Positions 1-7,329 of a DNA stretch of 64,000 nucleotides are shown one piece after another. Position numbers and translations under genes: made by a program. This stretch comes from Paenibacillus phyllosphaerae. GTDB lineage: Bacteria > Bacillota > Bacilli > Paenibacillales > Paenibacillaceae. The DNA is taken from the NCBI RefSeq assembly GCF_014192105.1, contig NZ_JACHXK010000007.1, positions 186,001 through 250,000 on the forward strand. The letters run 5' to 3'. Within the stretch, counting starts at the first letter, position 1. Each line of letters begins with the position of its first letter. Under the pieces are notes generated by a model. The model searched no databases and had not been told where the DNA came from. It saw only the letters and a program-made list of their open reading frames with translations.

Positions 1-168
1 GCGAAGGAAGAAGGCATTCTCGGGGGCATCTCCTCCGGCGCGGCCATCCATGCCGCCATCCAGCTTGCCGGGCGGCTCGGCGCGGGCAAACGGATCGTGG
101 CCATCGTTCCGAGCAACGGGGAACGGTATCTATCGACGGTGCTCTACCAGCAAGAACAGCAATTATAG
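1..168 (+). CDS. cysK: Cysteine synthase, C-terminal end (partial)
   Basis: The last 55 codons of an open frame enter from the left edge and stop at TAG 166-168. The residues GGISSGAA, followed by a stretch ending in SNGERYLST, match the C-terminal part of pyridoxal-phosphate O-acetylserine sulfhydrylases, where a glycine/serine loop holds the cofactor phosphate and the GERYLST segment lies near the C-terminus. The enzyme makes cysteine from O-acetylserine and sulfide in the cytoplasm. It is followed by a hairpin terminator, so it is separate from the next gene. The neighbouring sulfonate-type operon fits a sulfur-metabolism context, but that link is inference. Only the tail is visible, so CysK cannot be told from close paralogues such as CysM or OAS-TL isoforms. 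Confidence 0.85.
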   Translation, partial: AKEEGILGGISSGAAIHAAIQLAGRLGAGKRIVAIVPSNGERYLSTVLYQQEQQL

Positions 169-183
169 CGTGCAAGAGCAAGG

Positions 184-222
184 GGCTTTCTTATCCTGAT
201 GGGATAGGAAAGCCTTATTTTT
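184..222 (+). terminator. Rho-independent terminator after cysK
   Basis: Arms ggctttc-tatcc (184-196) and its near-perfect complement (202-214) form a 13 bp stem with one G-T style mismatch and a 5-base loop, followed by ttatttttg. Confidence 0.8.
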
Positions 223-301
223 GTCGGAGCATGGGTCGCGAATTCGGCGCTTTTCGGCGCTCATTCGGTACCAGATTAGCATGCGAACCGCGAATTACCG
301 C

Positions 302-331
302 TTGACACAAACCTCTTCCGAAGTGTCAAAT
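302..331 (+). promoter_or_regulatory. Probable promoter of the TetR gene, with an inverted repeat
   Basis: TTGACA at 302-307 and TCAAAT at 326-331, 18 bp apart, resemble a sigma-A promoter with a weak -10. The same stretch holds a 7 bp inverted repeat, TTGACAC (302-308) and GTGTCAA (324-330), with a 15 bp spacer. It may be an operator or chance; it does not resemble the palindrome in front of the downstream operon. Confidence 0.4.
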
Positions 332-388
332 AGGGTACAATCAGTTGCTTGCTTAGCCTGATTACCGATTAAGGGAGGTGGCAAACGC

Positions 389-988
389 GTGTCGCCACGG
401 AATGTGGAGAAGGATTTGCAGAAGAGGGAAATCAGGATCGTTCACATCCTTAGCTCGGCCATCGAGGTGATGGCAGTGAAGGGAATCGGTTCGGTCAGCA
501 TGAACGATATCGCGAGCGCAGCCGGCGTGAGCATCGGCAACATGTATCATTATTTCAAGTCCAAGGACGAGATCTTCGCCGAGCTGCTGCGAAGAGGGCA
601 GACGGATTACGGCGAGTTCGTCGCCATCATCGCGCAGAAGCCGGACCGGGCACGGGAAAAGCTGTATATGATCTGCTCGACATGGCTGCAGATGACCAAT
701 CATTGGGCGTATACGATTCTCATTCATACCGCGCGCATGTCGGAAACGTCGAGCGAGGAGCTGCGCCGTCAAGTGACGGAGCGCTTCACGAACAATTTGT
801 CTCCAGTGGCGGCGATCATGGAGCAGGGACAACGCGAAGGCGAAGTGAAGACAGGCGATCCGATGGAGCTGGCCTTCTACTTTGTCAGCTTGATTCAAGG
901 ACTGACGCTGCAGCGGGCGCCGGGCGTGGAGGTACCGGTCGGGATTGAGCCCGCGGACATCGTCAGGTTGTTCCTGACAGCTGCATAG
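389..988 (+). CDS. TetR/AcrR-family transcriptional regulator
   Basis: A 199-residue protein of normal TetR length. The start is GTG 389, placed 7 bases after AAGGGAGGTGG. Residues about 15-60 form the tetracyclic-repressor DNA-binding domain. The helix-turn-helix is at about 37-56 (SMNDIASAAGVSIGNMYHYF), which is the classic TetR signature ending in YHYF. The remaining helices form the ligand-binding and dimer domain and give no clue to the ligand. The gene is directly upstream of, and codirectional with, a sulfonate-type ABC and monooxygenase operon whose promoter starts 20 bp after its stop codon and is followed by a 26 bp perfect palindrome. I infer that this protein represses that operon from the palindrome, in response to an unknown sulfur or organic substrate. 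Confidence 0.92.
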   Translation: MSPRNVEKDLQKREIRIVHILSSAIEVMAVKGIGSVSMNDIASAAGVSIGNMYHYFKSKDEIFAELLRRGQTDYGEFVAIIAQKPDRAREKLYMICSTWLQMTNHWAYTILIHTARMSETSSEELRRQVTERFTNNLSPVAAIMEQGQREGEVKTGDPMELAFYFVSLIQGLTLQRAPGVEVPVGIEPADIVRLFLTAA

Positions 989-1008
989 ACCCGGCGAAAA
1001 AAAACGTC

Positions 1009-1038
1009 TTGACAGCTTTGCCTGCCAGTTGCTATGAT
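1009..1038 (+). promoter_or_regulatory. Sigma-A promoter of the sulfonate-type ABC operon
   Basis: A perfect -35 TTGACA (1009-1014) and -10 TATGAT (1033-1038) with an 18 bp spacer. It starts 20 bp after the regulator's stop codon. Transcription would begin near 1045, inside or at the edge of the palindrome at 1046-1071. Confidence 0.75.
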
Positions 1039-1045
1039 TGCGACA

Positions 1046-1071
1046 ACAAACCGAATCACCATTCGGTTTGT
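1046..1071. promoter_or_regulatory. Operator palindrome, probable TetR-family binding site
   Basis: Eleven-base perfect arms ACAAACCGAAT (1046-1056) and ATTCGGTTTGT (1061-1071) flank a 4-base spacer. The palindrome lies immediately downstream of the -10 box, where a bound repressor would block initiation. Its size and symmetry fit TetR-family dimers. Assignment to the adjacent regulator rests on proximity. Confidence 0.78.
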
Positions 1072-1247
1072 GATAACGGTTCAAGATTATCGACCAGACC
1101 ACTGGAGATTTTTACGACCGCTACAAGCATGATCGGAATGCCTGCCGAGGTAATCTGTTTGCGTGCTTGAGCTGCCGGAAAGTCTCTTTTTTATTACCTC
1201 AATACCAAGTAATTCGCTATGAATAGTCACTTAAGGGGGGCTAAGAG
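1072..1247 (+). other. Untranslated leader of the sulfonate-type operon
   Basis: About 175 bases lie between the operator and the first gene. The leader contains a long-range inverted repeat, GAGGTAAT (1147-1154) and ATTACCTC (1193-1200), and a T-run at 1185-1192. It does not show the S-box (SAM riboswitch) core or a T-box motif. Its role, if any, is unknown. Confidence 0.4.
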
Positions 1248-2012
1248 ATGTTAGAGATCGAAGGGCTTAACAAAACATTCGCCTCGCCATCCGGCGATGT
1301 CGTCGCCTTGCATCAGATCCGGCTTCAGGTAGAGAAGGGACAGTTCGTCACGTTCATCGGTCCGAGCGGTTGCGGCAAGAGCACGCTGCTCAAGATCGTT
1401 GCCGGGCTGGATACAGCCTACCAGGGAAGCGTCAAGCTGAACGGCAAAGCGATTGCGGGACCTGGCGTCGAGAAGGGATTTATTTTCCAAGAACCACGCT
1501 TGTTCCCTTGGCTGAACGTCGAGCGCAACATCGCGGCCAACCGCTCGCTCCGGGACAAAGAAGTGTGCAAGCAAGTGGATGAACTGATCGAGCTCGTCCG
1601 GCTCAAAGGATTCGAGAAAGCTTATCCGCGCGAATTATCCGGCGGCATGGCGCAGCGGGTCGCGATCGCAAGGGCCTTGCTCAGAAGGCCGGAAGTGCTG
1701 CTGCTCGATGAACCGTTCGGCGCATTGGATGCGTTCACCCGCACCCATATGCAAGAAGTACTGCTGGACATCTGGGAGAACAACAAGACGACCATGCTGT
1801 TCGTCACGCACGATCTGGACGAAGCCGTGTTCCTCGGGCAGCGCGTCGTCATTATGAATCCGAGGCCCGGACACATCCGCAATGTGATCGGCATCGATCT
1901 TCCTTATCCCCGGAAGCGGTCGGGTTCCTCGTTCCAGGAACTGCGCAGCCGCGTGCTAAGCGAGTTCGAGAAAGTCGAAACGCCGGCCATCGAGATCGGA
2001 GCCGGCATCTAA
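1248..2012 (+). CDS. ABC transporter ATP-binding protein, nitrate/sulfonate/taurine (SsuB) type
   Basis: A 254-residue cytoplasmic ATPase that would power import of a small organic anion. Visible motifs are Walker [10 protein letters not shown] (about 38-46), Q-loop Gln81, signature LSGGMAQR (about 130-137), Walker B VLLLDEP (150-156) and switch histidine in VTHDLDEA (about H188). The length and the FQEPRLFPW segment after the Q-loop are typical of the SsuB/TauB/NrtD group. An AAGGGGGG-type ribosome site precedes ATG 1248. It is first in an operon with a binding lipoprotein, two permeases and a flavin monooxygenase, which points to sulfur scavenging from organosulfur compounds. The exact substrate (alkanesulfonate, aromatic sulfonate or other) cannot be read from the sequence. 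Confidence 0.92.
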   Translation: MLEIEGLNKTFASPSGDVVALHQIRLQVEKGQFVTFIGPSGCGKSTLLKIVAGLDTAYQGSVKLNGKAIAGPGVEKGFIFQEPRLFPWLNVERNIAANRSLRDKEVCKQVDELIELVRLKGFEKAYPRELSGGMAQRVAIARALLRRPEVLLLDEPFGALDAFTRTHMQEVLLDIWENNKTTMLFVTHDLDEAVFLGQRVVIMNPRPGHIRNVIGIDLPYPRKRSGSSFQELRSRVLSEFEKVETPAIEIGAGI

Positions 2013-2057
2013 TTCTAGCACGACCATGAACGTACCTACTACAAAGGAGAGATCACG

Positions 2058-3113
2058 ATGAAACGAATGAAATGGGTAACGCCGATTGTAGCTTTGATGC
2101 TGGTGCTCGCAGGTTGCGGCGCAAGCGGCAATAACGGCGGTAACAATACGAATGAAGCGCCCGCGAACGACACGACCGCGGCGTCGGCGGACAATAGCGG
2201 CGCCAAGAATTACGACGGCTTAACGGTTAAGCTGGGCTATCAAGGCAAAGGCGGCCTGTTCGGCAAAGCGCAGGAAGCCAAATGGTTCGAGGATGCGTAC
2301 GGGGAGCTTGGCGTTAACGTGGAATGGGTTGAATTCCAGAGCGGCCCGCCGATGATCGAGGCGATGACGGCCAATCATCTGGATTTTGCCGGCATGGGCA
2401 ATATGCCGCCGATCGCCGCGCAGGCAGCCGGCGTCGACTTCACCATCATCTCGCAAGTGCTTGAGGGCAAGAACAACGTGGCGATCATCGTGCCGCAGGA
2501 CAGCGCGATTCAGTCCGTCGCCGATCTCAAAGGCAAGAAGGTAGCCGTAACCAAAGGCAGCAACGCCTATAACTTCCTTTACCGCGTGCTGGACAAAGAA
2601 GGGCTCAAGGATTCCGATCTGGAGGTTATCCAGCTGCAGCCGGATGAGACGCAACCTTCCTTCGAGAGCGGCAAAGTCGACGCATGGGCAGTATGGGATC
2701 CTTACATTACGCTGAATACGCTGACAGGCAAGGCGCGCGTATTGACGGACGGCGCAAGCTCGGGCGTGCTGTCGCCATCGTTCCAGCTGGTCAGAAGCGG
2801 ATTCGCGAAGGACTATCCGGAGCTCGTCACGCTGTACCTGAAGACGCTGCAGAAGGCTATTCAGTGGGAAACGGACAATAAGGACGAGGCGTACCAGCGT
2901 TATGCGGATGAGCGCCAAATCCCGGTCGATGTCATCAAAGGCATTCAAGAACGCAGCACGTTCATCAATATCCCGGTAACTGACGAAGTCATCGCCGAAC
3001 AGCAGAAGACGGCAGACTTCCAGCTGGCGCTCGGTACGATCCGCACGCAGATCGACGTGACGAAAGTGTTCGACAATACCTATATCGAAGAGGCGCTGAA
3101 GGCGTCCGAATAA
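2058..3113 (+). CDS. Aliphatic sulfonate-type substrate-binding lipoprotein (SsuA-like)
   Basis: A 351-residue exported binding protein. A lipoprotein signal peptide ends in LAGC, with Cys20 as the lipidation site, followed by a low-complexity Asn/Gly/Ala linker to about residue 50. The mature domain starts LTVKLGYQGKGGLF and carries the NMT1/SsuA-type features EAMTANHLDFAGMGNMPPIAA, VADLKGKKVAVTKGSNAYNFL and SGKVDAWAVWDPY, which are typical of periplasmic-binding proteins for sulfonates, taurine and related anions. Start ATG 2058 follows AAAGGAGA. It would deliver substrate to the two adjacent permeases. Ligand identity is uncertain within this family. Confidence 0.9.
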   Translation: MKRMKWVTPIVALMLVLAGCGASGNNGGNNTNEAPANDTTAASADNSGAKNYDGLTVKLGYQGKGGLFGKAQEAKWFEDAYGELGVNVEWVEFQSGPPMIEAMTANHLDFAGMGNMPPIAAQAAGVDFTIISQVLEGKNNVAIIVPQDSAIQSVADLKGKKVAVTKGSNAYNFLYRVLDKEGLKDSDLEVIQLQPDETQPSFESGKVDAWAVWDPYITLNTLTGKARVLTDGASSGVLSPSFQLVRSGFAKDYPELVTLYLKTLQKAIQWETDNKDEAYQRYADERQIPVDVIKGIQERSTFINIPVTDEVIAEQQKTADFQLALGTIRTQIDVTKVFDNTYIEEALKASE

Positions 3114-3191
3114 GGGCAGCGCTGCAGACAGCCTGCATGGGGCCCGCGGTTTACTCTCAAGTATTTTTAGAAAATAGCGAGGTGTCGTAAC

Positions 3192-3989
3192 ATGCAAGGA
3201 GCAAACAACCGGTGGTCCCTGCGGGCGCTGCATCTGTTCGTGGGCGCGCTGCTCCCCTTATCCATCCTGGCCGTGTGGCAATACGTCACCGCGGCCGGCA
3301 TGGTCAATGCGATTCTTATCCCGTCGCCGAAGTCGATCGCCGCGGAATTCGGCGCGATGATCTCATCGGGCGAGCTGCAGCGCAATCTGGGCATATCCGC
3401 ATGGCGCGCCATGCTCGGATTCTTGCTCGGCGGCGGGCTGGGCCTTGCGGCGGGACTGTGGGTCGGCTTCTCGATCCGGACGGAGCGGCTGCTCGACCCG
3501 TCCCTGCAATTGCTGCGCACGCTGCCGCATCTGGCGGTGGCGCCGCTCTTCATCCTGTGGTTCGGGTTCGGCGAGATGTCGAAGGTGCTGCTGATTGCCA
3601 AAGGCGCGTTCTTCCCGCTCTACGTCAATACGTTCTTAGGCGTTCGCTCGGTCGACCGCAATCTGTTCGACGTCGCCAAAGTACTGGAATTCACGCGTTG
3701 GCAGACGATTACGAAGCTGATTATTCCGGCGTCGCTTCCCTCGATCTTCTTGGGCATCCGCCTCTCGATCGGCATTAGCTGGCTGGGTCTAGTCGTCGCC
3801 GAGCTGATGGGCTCGAGCTCCGGCATCGGGTACATCATTAACGATGCGCGTTCGTTCTCGCTTACGTCCGTCATCTTCGTCGGCATCATCGTCTTCGCCC
3901 TGGTCGGCAAAATAACCGACTCGATCGTCAAACTGCTGGAGCGCAGGCTGCTTAGGTGGCAGAACAACTTGAAAGGAGCGGGATCCTGA
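3192..3989 (+). CDS. ABC transporter permease, SsuC type (first of two)
   Basis: A 265-residue integral membrane protein with about six hydrophobic segments and a binding-protein-dependent transport domain. The stretch IPSPKSIAAEFGAM near the N-terminus, RTLPHLAVAPLFILWFGFGE in the middle and the following cytoplasmic EAA loop (VAKVLEFTRWQTITKLIIPASLP) are characteristic of SsuC/TauC/NrtB permeases. Start ATG 3192 follows a GAGGTG site. Its stop overlaps the start of the next permease. The neighbour is clearly a paralogue, so the transporter core is probably a heterodimer rather than the usual SsuC homodimer. Confidence 0.9.
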   Translation: MQGANNRWSLRALHLFVGALLPLSILAVWQYVTAAGMVNAILIPSPKSIAAEFGAMISSGELQRNLGISAWRAMLGFLLGGGLGLAAGLWVGFSIRTERLLDPSLQLLRTLPHLAVAPLFILWFGFGEMSKVLLIAKGAFFPLYVNTFLGVRSVDRNLFDVAKVLEFTRWQTITKLIIPASLPSIFLGIRLSIGISWLGLVVAELMGSSSGIGYIINDARSFSLTSVIFVGIIVFALVGKITDSIVKLLERRLLRWQNNLKGAGS

Positions 3990-4816
3990 TGAACGAAGCA
4001 ACCGTGCTGGACGTGAAGGCCGGAACCGGCGCTGCCGCGCAGAAGCGGACAGGATCGCGCCTTCCCAAGTGGTTGTATGGCTGGCTGCTCCCGCTGCTGC
4101 TGCTGACGATCTGGGAGATTGCCGCGCGTCTTAACTTGGTATCCGAGACGATGCTGCCTGCGCCAAGCCTTATAGCGGCTGCATTCGGCAGATTGGCTGC
4201 CAGCGGGGAGTTGGCAGAGCATCTGCGATCAAGCTTCATCCGGGCAGGCGGCGGGTTCTTGCTGGGCGGTACGATCGGATTATTGCTGGGCGTCTTCACG
4301 GGCCTTGGCAAATGGGCGGAGCGCACGCTCGACCCTTCGCTGCAGATGCTGCGGACGGTACCGCTGTTGGCCGTTATTCCGCTGTTCATTCTATGGTTCG
4401 GCGTCGGCGAGCTGTCCAAGTGGCTGCTGATCTCGATCGGCGCGTTTTTCCCGCTCTATTTTCACACCTTCCTCGGTGTTCGCAGCATCGACTTCAAGCT
4501 ATACGAAGTATCGAAGGTGCTGGAGTATTCCAAGCTTCAACTGATGACGCAGGTCATTTTGCCGGCGGCGCTGCCGAATATTCTGCTCGGCCTGCGGCTG
4601 TCGGTGGGCACATCCTGGCTGCTGCTCGCAGTGGCGGAGATGATGGGCGCAAGCTCCGGCGTCGGCTATATGATCCAGGACGCCAGGGTCTACATGCAGA
4701 CGGATATCGTCTTCGTCGGCATCATCTTGTTCGCGCTCGTCGGCAAGCTGACCGACTCCGCCGTGTGGATTCTGGAACGCAGATGGCTGCACTGGCAGAA
4801 CACGTACAAAGGCTAA
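3989..4816 (+). CDS. ABC transporter permease, SsuC type (second of two)
   Basis: A 275-residue permease. I chose ATG 3989, which overlaps the preceding TGA (ATGA-type coupling) and follows AAAGGAGCGGG; an upstream in-frame ATG at 3956 would lie inside the previous gene without a ribosome site. It shares the plan of its neighbour, with LPAPSLIAAAFGRL, RTVPLLAVIPLFILWFGVGE and an EAA loop in VSKVLEYSKLQLMTQVILPA. It differs by a longer hydrophilic N-terminus of about 30 residues. The two permeases look like tandem duplicates that have diverged, and they probably form a heteromeric channel with the SsuB-like ATPase. Confidence 0.9.
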   Translation: MNEATVLDVKAGTGAAAQKRTGSRLPKWLYGWLLPLLLLTIWEIAARLNLVSETMLPAPSLIAAAFGRLAASGELAEHLRSSFIRAGGGFLLGGTIGLLLGVFTGLGKWAERTLDPSLQMLRTVPLLAVIPLFILWFGVGELSKWLLISIGAFFPLYFHTFLGVRSIDFKLYEVSKVLEYSKLQLMTQVILPAALPNILLGLRLSVGTSWLLLAVAEMMGASSGVGYMIQDARVYMQTDIVFVGIILFALVGKLTDSAVWILERRWLHWQNTYKG

Positions 4817-4858
4817 CCGGAACACGCGATTAAAATGGATAAAGGATGTGACCCAAGT

Positions 4859-6208
4859 ATGGGAAAACAACGGCAAGGGCAGCTTCATCTGGGAGCGTTC
4901 CTCTATTTCACGGGGCATCATCATGCCGGCTGGCGGCACCCGAGCTCCGGCGTTGAGCAGATGTTCGATATTCGCAATTATACGCGGATGGCGCAGACGG
5001 CCGAGAAGGGCAAGTTCGATATGATCTTCTTCGCCGATCTGCTTCATCTCATCTATCCGAGCCATGCGGCCGCCGGGATGATGGATCCGATCGCGCTGTT
5101 GTCCGCCTTGTCGATGGTCACGGAGAAGATCGGCTTGACCGCCACGATGTCGACGACGTACAACGAGCCTTACAATACCGCTCGCAAATTCGCGACGCTC
5201 GATCACATCAGCGGAGGACGCGCGGGCTGGAATATCGTCACGTCGCAGACCGACGCCGAAGCGAACAACTACGGCCGGGACAAACATCCCGAGCATGGCC
5301 TGCGGTACGAGATGGCGCAGGAATTCGTCGACGTCGTGACCGAGCTGTGGGACAGCTGGGACGATGACGCGCTCGTGATGGATCGGGCGAGCGGCCAATT
5401 CGCCGATCCGGCCAAGCTGCGGCAATCGGACTTCAAGGGACAATGGTATGCCTCCAAAGGCCCGCTCAACGTTCCTCGTCCGCCGCAAGGGTACCCGGTT
5501 CTGATCCAAGCGGGATCTTCGGGCCCGGGCCAAGACTTCGCCGCGCGGATCGGCGAGGTTATCTTCACCGCCCAGCCGTCGCTTGCGAGCGCGCAGGCGT
5601 TCTATAAGAGCGTGAAGGCGAAACTCGCCGAATACGGCCGAGATGAGAACAGCCTCAAAATCATGCCGGGCCTCTCGCCGATCATCGGTTCGACCGAGGA
5701 AGAAGCGCGCCGCCGCGAGCGGGAGCTGCTCGACCTTATTCGTCCCGAGGAAGCCGTCGGATTCCTCTCGAGCATGCTGCAGTATGACCTGTCGGGCTAT
5801 CCGGTCGACGAACAGCTGCCGGATATTCCGGACCCTGTCGGCGCGTCCAACGGCATGAAGAGCCGCGTGCAGCTGATCATGGATCTGGCGCGCAACGAGA
5901 GGCTGTCCGTGCTCGAGCTCGGACGGCGGCTGCTGGGTGCCCGCGGGCATCTCCAGTTCGTCGGCACGCCGGAGCAGCTGGCGGATCTGATCGAGAAGTG
6001 GTTCGATTCCTACGGCTGCGACGGCTTCAACATTATGCCGCCGGTCTTGCCGGGCAATCTGGACGAATTCGTGGATCAGGTCGTGCCGATTTTGCAGAAA
6101 CGCGGCTTGTTCCGCGAAGAATACGAAGGTTCGACTTTGCGGGAACATCTGGGACTTGGGCGGCCGTCGGTAGGTCACTTCAAGAACCATAAGCTGCAGA
6201 CGCAGTGA
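4859..6208 (+). CDS. FMN-dependent monooxygenase, NtaA/SnaA/DszA family
   Basis: A 449-residue flavin-dependent oxygenase. ATG 4859 is favoured because GGATGTGA lies 7 bases upstream; an earlier in-frame ATG at 4835 has no ribosome site. Family features in order are HLGAFLYFTGHHHAGWRHP at the N-terminus, FDMIFFADLLHL, a threonine/serine-rich flavin strand (IGLTATMSTTYNEPY) and LDHISGGRAGWNIVTSQTDA, the hallmark of the NtaA/SnaA/DszA branch of the luciferase-like superfamily. These enzymes use FMNH2 and oxygen to cleave C-S or C-N bonds (DszA opens dibenzothiophene sulfone; NtaA attacks nitrilotriacetate). With the SsuBAC-like importer the likely role is liberation of sulfite from an imported organosulfur compound. 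No flavin reductase partner is encoded in the operon. Confidence 0.9.
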   Translation: MGKQRQGQLHLGAFLYFTGHHHAGWRHPSSGVEQMFDIRNYTRMAQTAEKGKFDMIFFADLLHLIYPSHAAAGMMDPIALLSALSMVTEKIGLTATMSTTYNEPYNTARKFATLDHISGGRAGWNIVTSQTDAEANNYGRDKHPEHGLRYEMAQEFVDVVTELWDSWDDDALVMDRASGQFADPAKLRQSDFKGQWYASKGPLNVPRPPQGYPVLIQAGSSGPGQDFAARIGEVIFTAQPSLASAQAFYKSVKAKLAEYGRDENSLKIMPGLSPIIGSTEEEARRRERELLDLIRPEEAVGFLSSMLQYDLSGYPVDEQLPDIPDPVGASNGMKSRVQLIMDLARNERLSVLELGRRLLGARGHLQFVGTPEQLADLIEKWFDSYGCDGFNIMPPVLPGNLDEFVDQVVPILQKRGLFREEYEGSTLREHLGLGRPSVGHFKNHKLQTQ

Positions 6209-6252
6209 GTAATGAAGCAATAATCCAGATGCAAATAAGCTGGGATAACATG

Positions 6253-6283
6253 TGGGCCGCTCCGTTAGGAGGGGCCTATTTGG
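6253..6283 (+). terminator. Probable terminator after the monooxygenase gene
   Basis: GGCCGCTCC (6255-6263) can pair with GGAGGGGCC (about 6268-6276) around a GTTA loop with one mismatch, followed by a short tatttgg tail. The tail is poor, so termination may be partial. Confidence 0.5.
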
Positions 6284-6385
6284 CGTTCGTCTGACATCGT
6301 CGTAGGCATAAGACCTAGCGCATCCAACTCGCAGGCCAGTGGAACCTCCGCAGAATGCCACGTGGAAAAATATACAAAAATGTGG

Positions 6386-6414
6386 TTGACGCCATCCAGC
6401 ATTTCCTGTAGTTT
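6386..6414 (+). promoter_or_regulatory. Probable promoter of the cnt metallophore operon
   Basis: TTGACG (6386-6391) and TAGTTT (6409-6414) are 17 bp apart. The predicted start site falls inside the Zur-like box at 6420-6434. The -10 is not strong. Confidence 0.5.
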
Positions 6415-6419
6415 AAAAA

Positions 6420-6434
6420 TCGTAAAAATAACTA
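6420..6434. promoter_or_regulatory. Zur-box-like operator at the cnt promoter
   Basis: TCGTAAAAATAACTA matches the Firmicute Zur consensus TCGTAATnATTACGA at 11 of 14 informative positions. The left half-site TCGTAA is perfect, and the flanking AAA (6417-6419) also agrees with longer Zur boxes. Placement just after the -10 box is where a zinc-loaded repressor would block transcription. In Staphylococcus aureus the cnt operon is under Zur and Fur control, which supports the reading. Confidence 0.6.
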
Positions 6435-6450
6435 TTAAGAGTAAAGAGGG

Positions 6451-7329
6451 GTGAAGCATATCGCAATCGCAACGAAACGGGAGATCGAGTTCGTGAAGCT
6501 AAGTCCGACGCAGAACATGACGATCCTGGTGAAGTCGGATCACCCTGCGCACGAGCAGAAGCTCATCGCTTCCCAAGTGATGTCTTACGCCAACGTGCAC
6601 GCCGAGCAAGTCGGATTCATTCAGAAGCCGTCACTCCGGCAAGCGGAAGCTTGCTTGCGCATGGCCGGCGGCGAATTCTGCGGGAATGCATGCATGGCGC
6701 TCGCCGTGTATCTGGCATCGGGGAGAAGGCACTCGCCTCAAGATTGGACGGAGGTCAAACTCGAAGCGTCCGGAACGGAGCGCCTCATCGTCTGCCAAGT
6801 GAAGCGGGAAGGGAACGACTATTCCTGCCAGGTCGCGATGCCCCTGCCCGGCAGCATCGAGCGAAGGCGCATCCATTACGAGGGAGAAGAGTTGGAACTT
6901 GGCATTATCCGTTATGAGCAATGCATACATATCGTGCTTGAGGTAGACGCGTTCAGCCAGACGGTGAAGGAGAAGGCGCAATCCTTGGCCAAGCTGCTCG
7001 GCATCACGCTGGGCGCGAATCTGATCGCGATTCTGTTATTCCGACCGGATACGGCGGAACTGGCCCCGCTGATCTATGTCCCGGCGTTGGATAGCCTGAT
7101 CTGGGAAAGAGGCTGCGGCTCGGGTACGGCTTCGATCGGAGCCTACTTCGCTTGGACGGCCAAACAGTCGGTTTCGCTCCCGGTCAAGCAGCCGGGAGGC
7201 GCCATTCTTGTAACGGCCCAATTCGATGACGCAGCCGTAACCGGCCTTACGATCGAAGGGAAGGTCGACATCGTCGCCGAGGGCAGAGCTTTCATCAAAT
7301 CCCATACGGAACAGGAGTGGCTAGCGTGA
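6451..7329 (+). CDS. cntK: Histidine racemase CntK (opine-metallophore biosynthesis)
   Basis: A 292-residue cofactor-independent racemase of the diaminopimelate-epimerase fold. It would make D-histidine for the metallophore. Two symmetric half-domains each carry a catalytic cysteine: Cys77 in GGEFCGNA and Cys222 in WERGCGSGTAS, the thiol/thiolate pair of this family. The N-terminal EFVKLSPTQNMTILV resembles staphylococcal CntK. The start is uncertain: GTG 6451 overlaps its own best ribosome-binding sequence (GAGGGGTGA, 6446-6454), while an ATC at 6460 has ideal spacing to it; there is an in-frame stop at 6442 and no ATG nearby. The gene overlaps cntL by 4 bases and begins a nine-gene operon in the same order as S. 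aureus. Confidence 0.93.
   Translation: MKHIAIATKREIEFVKLSPTQNMTILVKSDHPAHEQKLIASQVMSYANVHAEQVGFIQKPSLRQAEACLRMAGGEFCGNACMALAVYLASGRRHSPQDWTEVKLEASGTERLIVCQVKREGNDYSCQVAMPLPGSIERRRIHYEGEELELGIIRYEQCIHIVLEVDAFSQTVKEKAQSLAKLLGITLGANLIAILLFRPDTAELAPLIYVPALDSLIWERGCGSGTASIGAYFAWTAKQSVSLPVKQPGGAILVTAQFDDAAVTGLTIEGKVDIVAEGRAFIKSHTEQEWLA

Noticed and set aside
1072..1247. Possible SAM (S-box) or T-box riboswitch before the sulfonate-type operon
   Set aside because: The conserved S-box core and the T-box sequence are both missing; only a long-range inverted repeat is present.
4499..6361. Minus-strand open frame of 620 codons opposite the monooxygenase
   Set aside because: Antisense to a recognised flavin monooxygenase, with no domain or ribosome site of its own.
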